Origin: Halobacteriales archaeon YIM A00010 | Lineage (GTDB): Archaea > Halobacteriota > Halobacteria > Halobacteriales > Haloarculaceae | Direction of reading: 5' to 3' | NCBI GenBank assembly: GCA_025041175.1 | Contig: JAKCFJ010000002.1 | Location: 62,001 to 126,000 of the forward strand | Length of the DNA: 64,000 nt | In this document: in pieces, positions 63,912-64,000 of the stretch | Position numbering within the stretch: position 1 is the first letter of the stretch | How the letters are laid out: the number at the start of each line of letters is the position of its first letter | Notes under the pieces: model-generated | What the model saw: the letters and a program-made list of their open reading frames with translations, nothing else | What the model was told of the DNA's origin: nothing | The model's database searches: none | Made by a program: the position numbers and the translations under genes

Positions 63912-64000
63912 ATACTGTCGGACCTGCGGACGGAATGCGACGGACTATCCAGCTGCTGTCTGGCGATTCACCAGCAGACGATGTTCGATCACCCCTGTCC
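63912..64000. repeat. Family A palindromic element, copy A6 (cut by the window edge)
   Basis: Starts ATACTGTCGGACCTGCGG and matches the inverse of copy A3 to the window edge; the last bases (CCCCTGTCC) are the beginning of the other terminus. Confidence 0.85.

Noticed and set aside
1-64000. tRNA or rRNA genes
   Set aside because: I saw no tRNA-like cloverleaf or rRNA sequence, but without a covariance-model search I cannot rule out one tRNA.

Overview
The window is haloarchaeal DNA (class Halobacteria). The support is an acidic proteome, twin-arginine and lipobox export signals, three regulators with the haloarchaeal bat-type HTH, HxlR/IclR/Lrp-TRASH regulators, NhaC antiporters, a TnpB-only IS1341-type transposon with its DUF2080 companion, and TATA-like boxes close to start codons. 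I cannot name the genus. Gene density is low, decayed genes are many and small repeats are dense, so most of the window looks like an old, much rearranged accessory region (plasmid or island). The last 7 kb (57.3-63.8 kb) is more GC-rich and better preserved.

Layout. 0-5 kb: end of an ABC-2 permease, two adjacent citrate synthase paralogues (the second fused to a winged-helix domain), an oxidoreductase remnant, a small membrane protein and a frameshifted DoxX gene. 5-9.5 kb: lipoprotein, divergent wHTH/HxlR regulators with an inverted repeat between them, two gene ends joined head to head, a haloacid dehalogenase and a dead IS6 copy. 9.9-15.8 kb: IclR regulator, PLP-dependent cysteine-synthase-like enzyme and two NhaC antiporters. 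16-32 kb: membrane proteins, truncated IS, truncated serine recombinases, broken TetR/ABC pair, DUF6653, SHOCT, CPA1 antiporter, Tat lipoprotein, glucoamylase fragment, C45 peptidase, IS6 element and a Tat-exported alpha/beta hydrolase. 32-41 kb: complete large IS, DrrAB-like ABC exporter, VOC protein, TnpB element and a PIN-toxin remnant. 41-46.4 kb: copper-handling cluster (CopA ATPase, Lrp-TRASH sensor, CopZ chaperone, ArsP/DUF318-type permease). 46.6-56 kb: DUF389 protein, small acidic proteins, three HTH_10 paralogues (one interrupted by a stop), PRC-barrel protein and small membrane proteins. 57-64 kb: ceramidase-like hydrolase, metallophosphoesterase, sugar isomerase and gamma-glutamyltransferase.

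Three kinds of small palindromic DNA run through the window. Family A (about 100 bp, ends ATACTGTCGGACAG, six copies) lies only at 3.7-8.9 kb and 56-64 kb. Family B (about 108 bp, ends like CTGAAGTCGGCTAGGT, about a dozen copies including tandem fusions) lies only at 17-41 kb and shares its end with the large IS. The third kind, and the most unusual, is a set of mini-hairpin insertions: 54, 57 and 60 bp twin-hairpin inserts in three transposase genes of two unrelated IS families, all multiples of three, plus a run of ten short hairpins next to a TnpB-type transposon end. A 54-bp perfect palindrome, itself built of two hairpins, sits just upstream of a serine recombinase start. These hairpin units are my best candidate for something not yet described.
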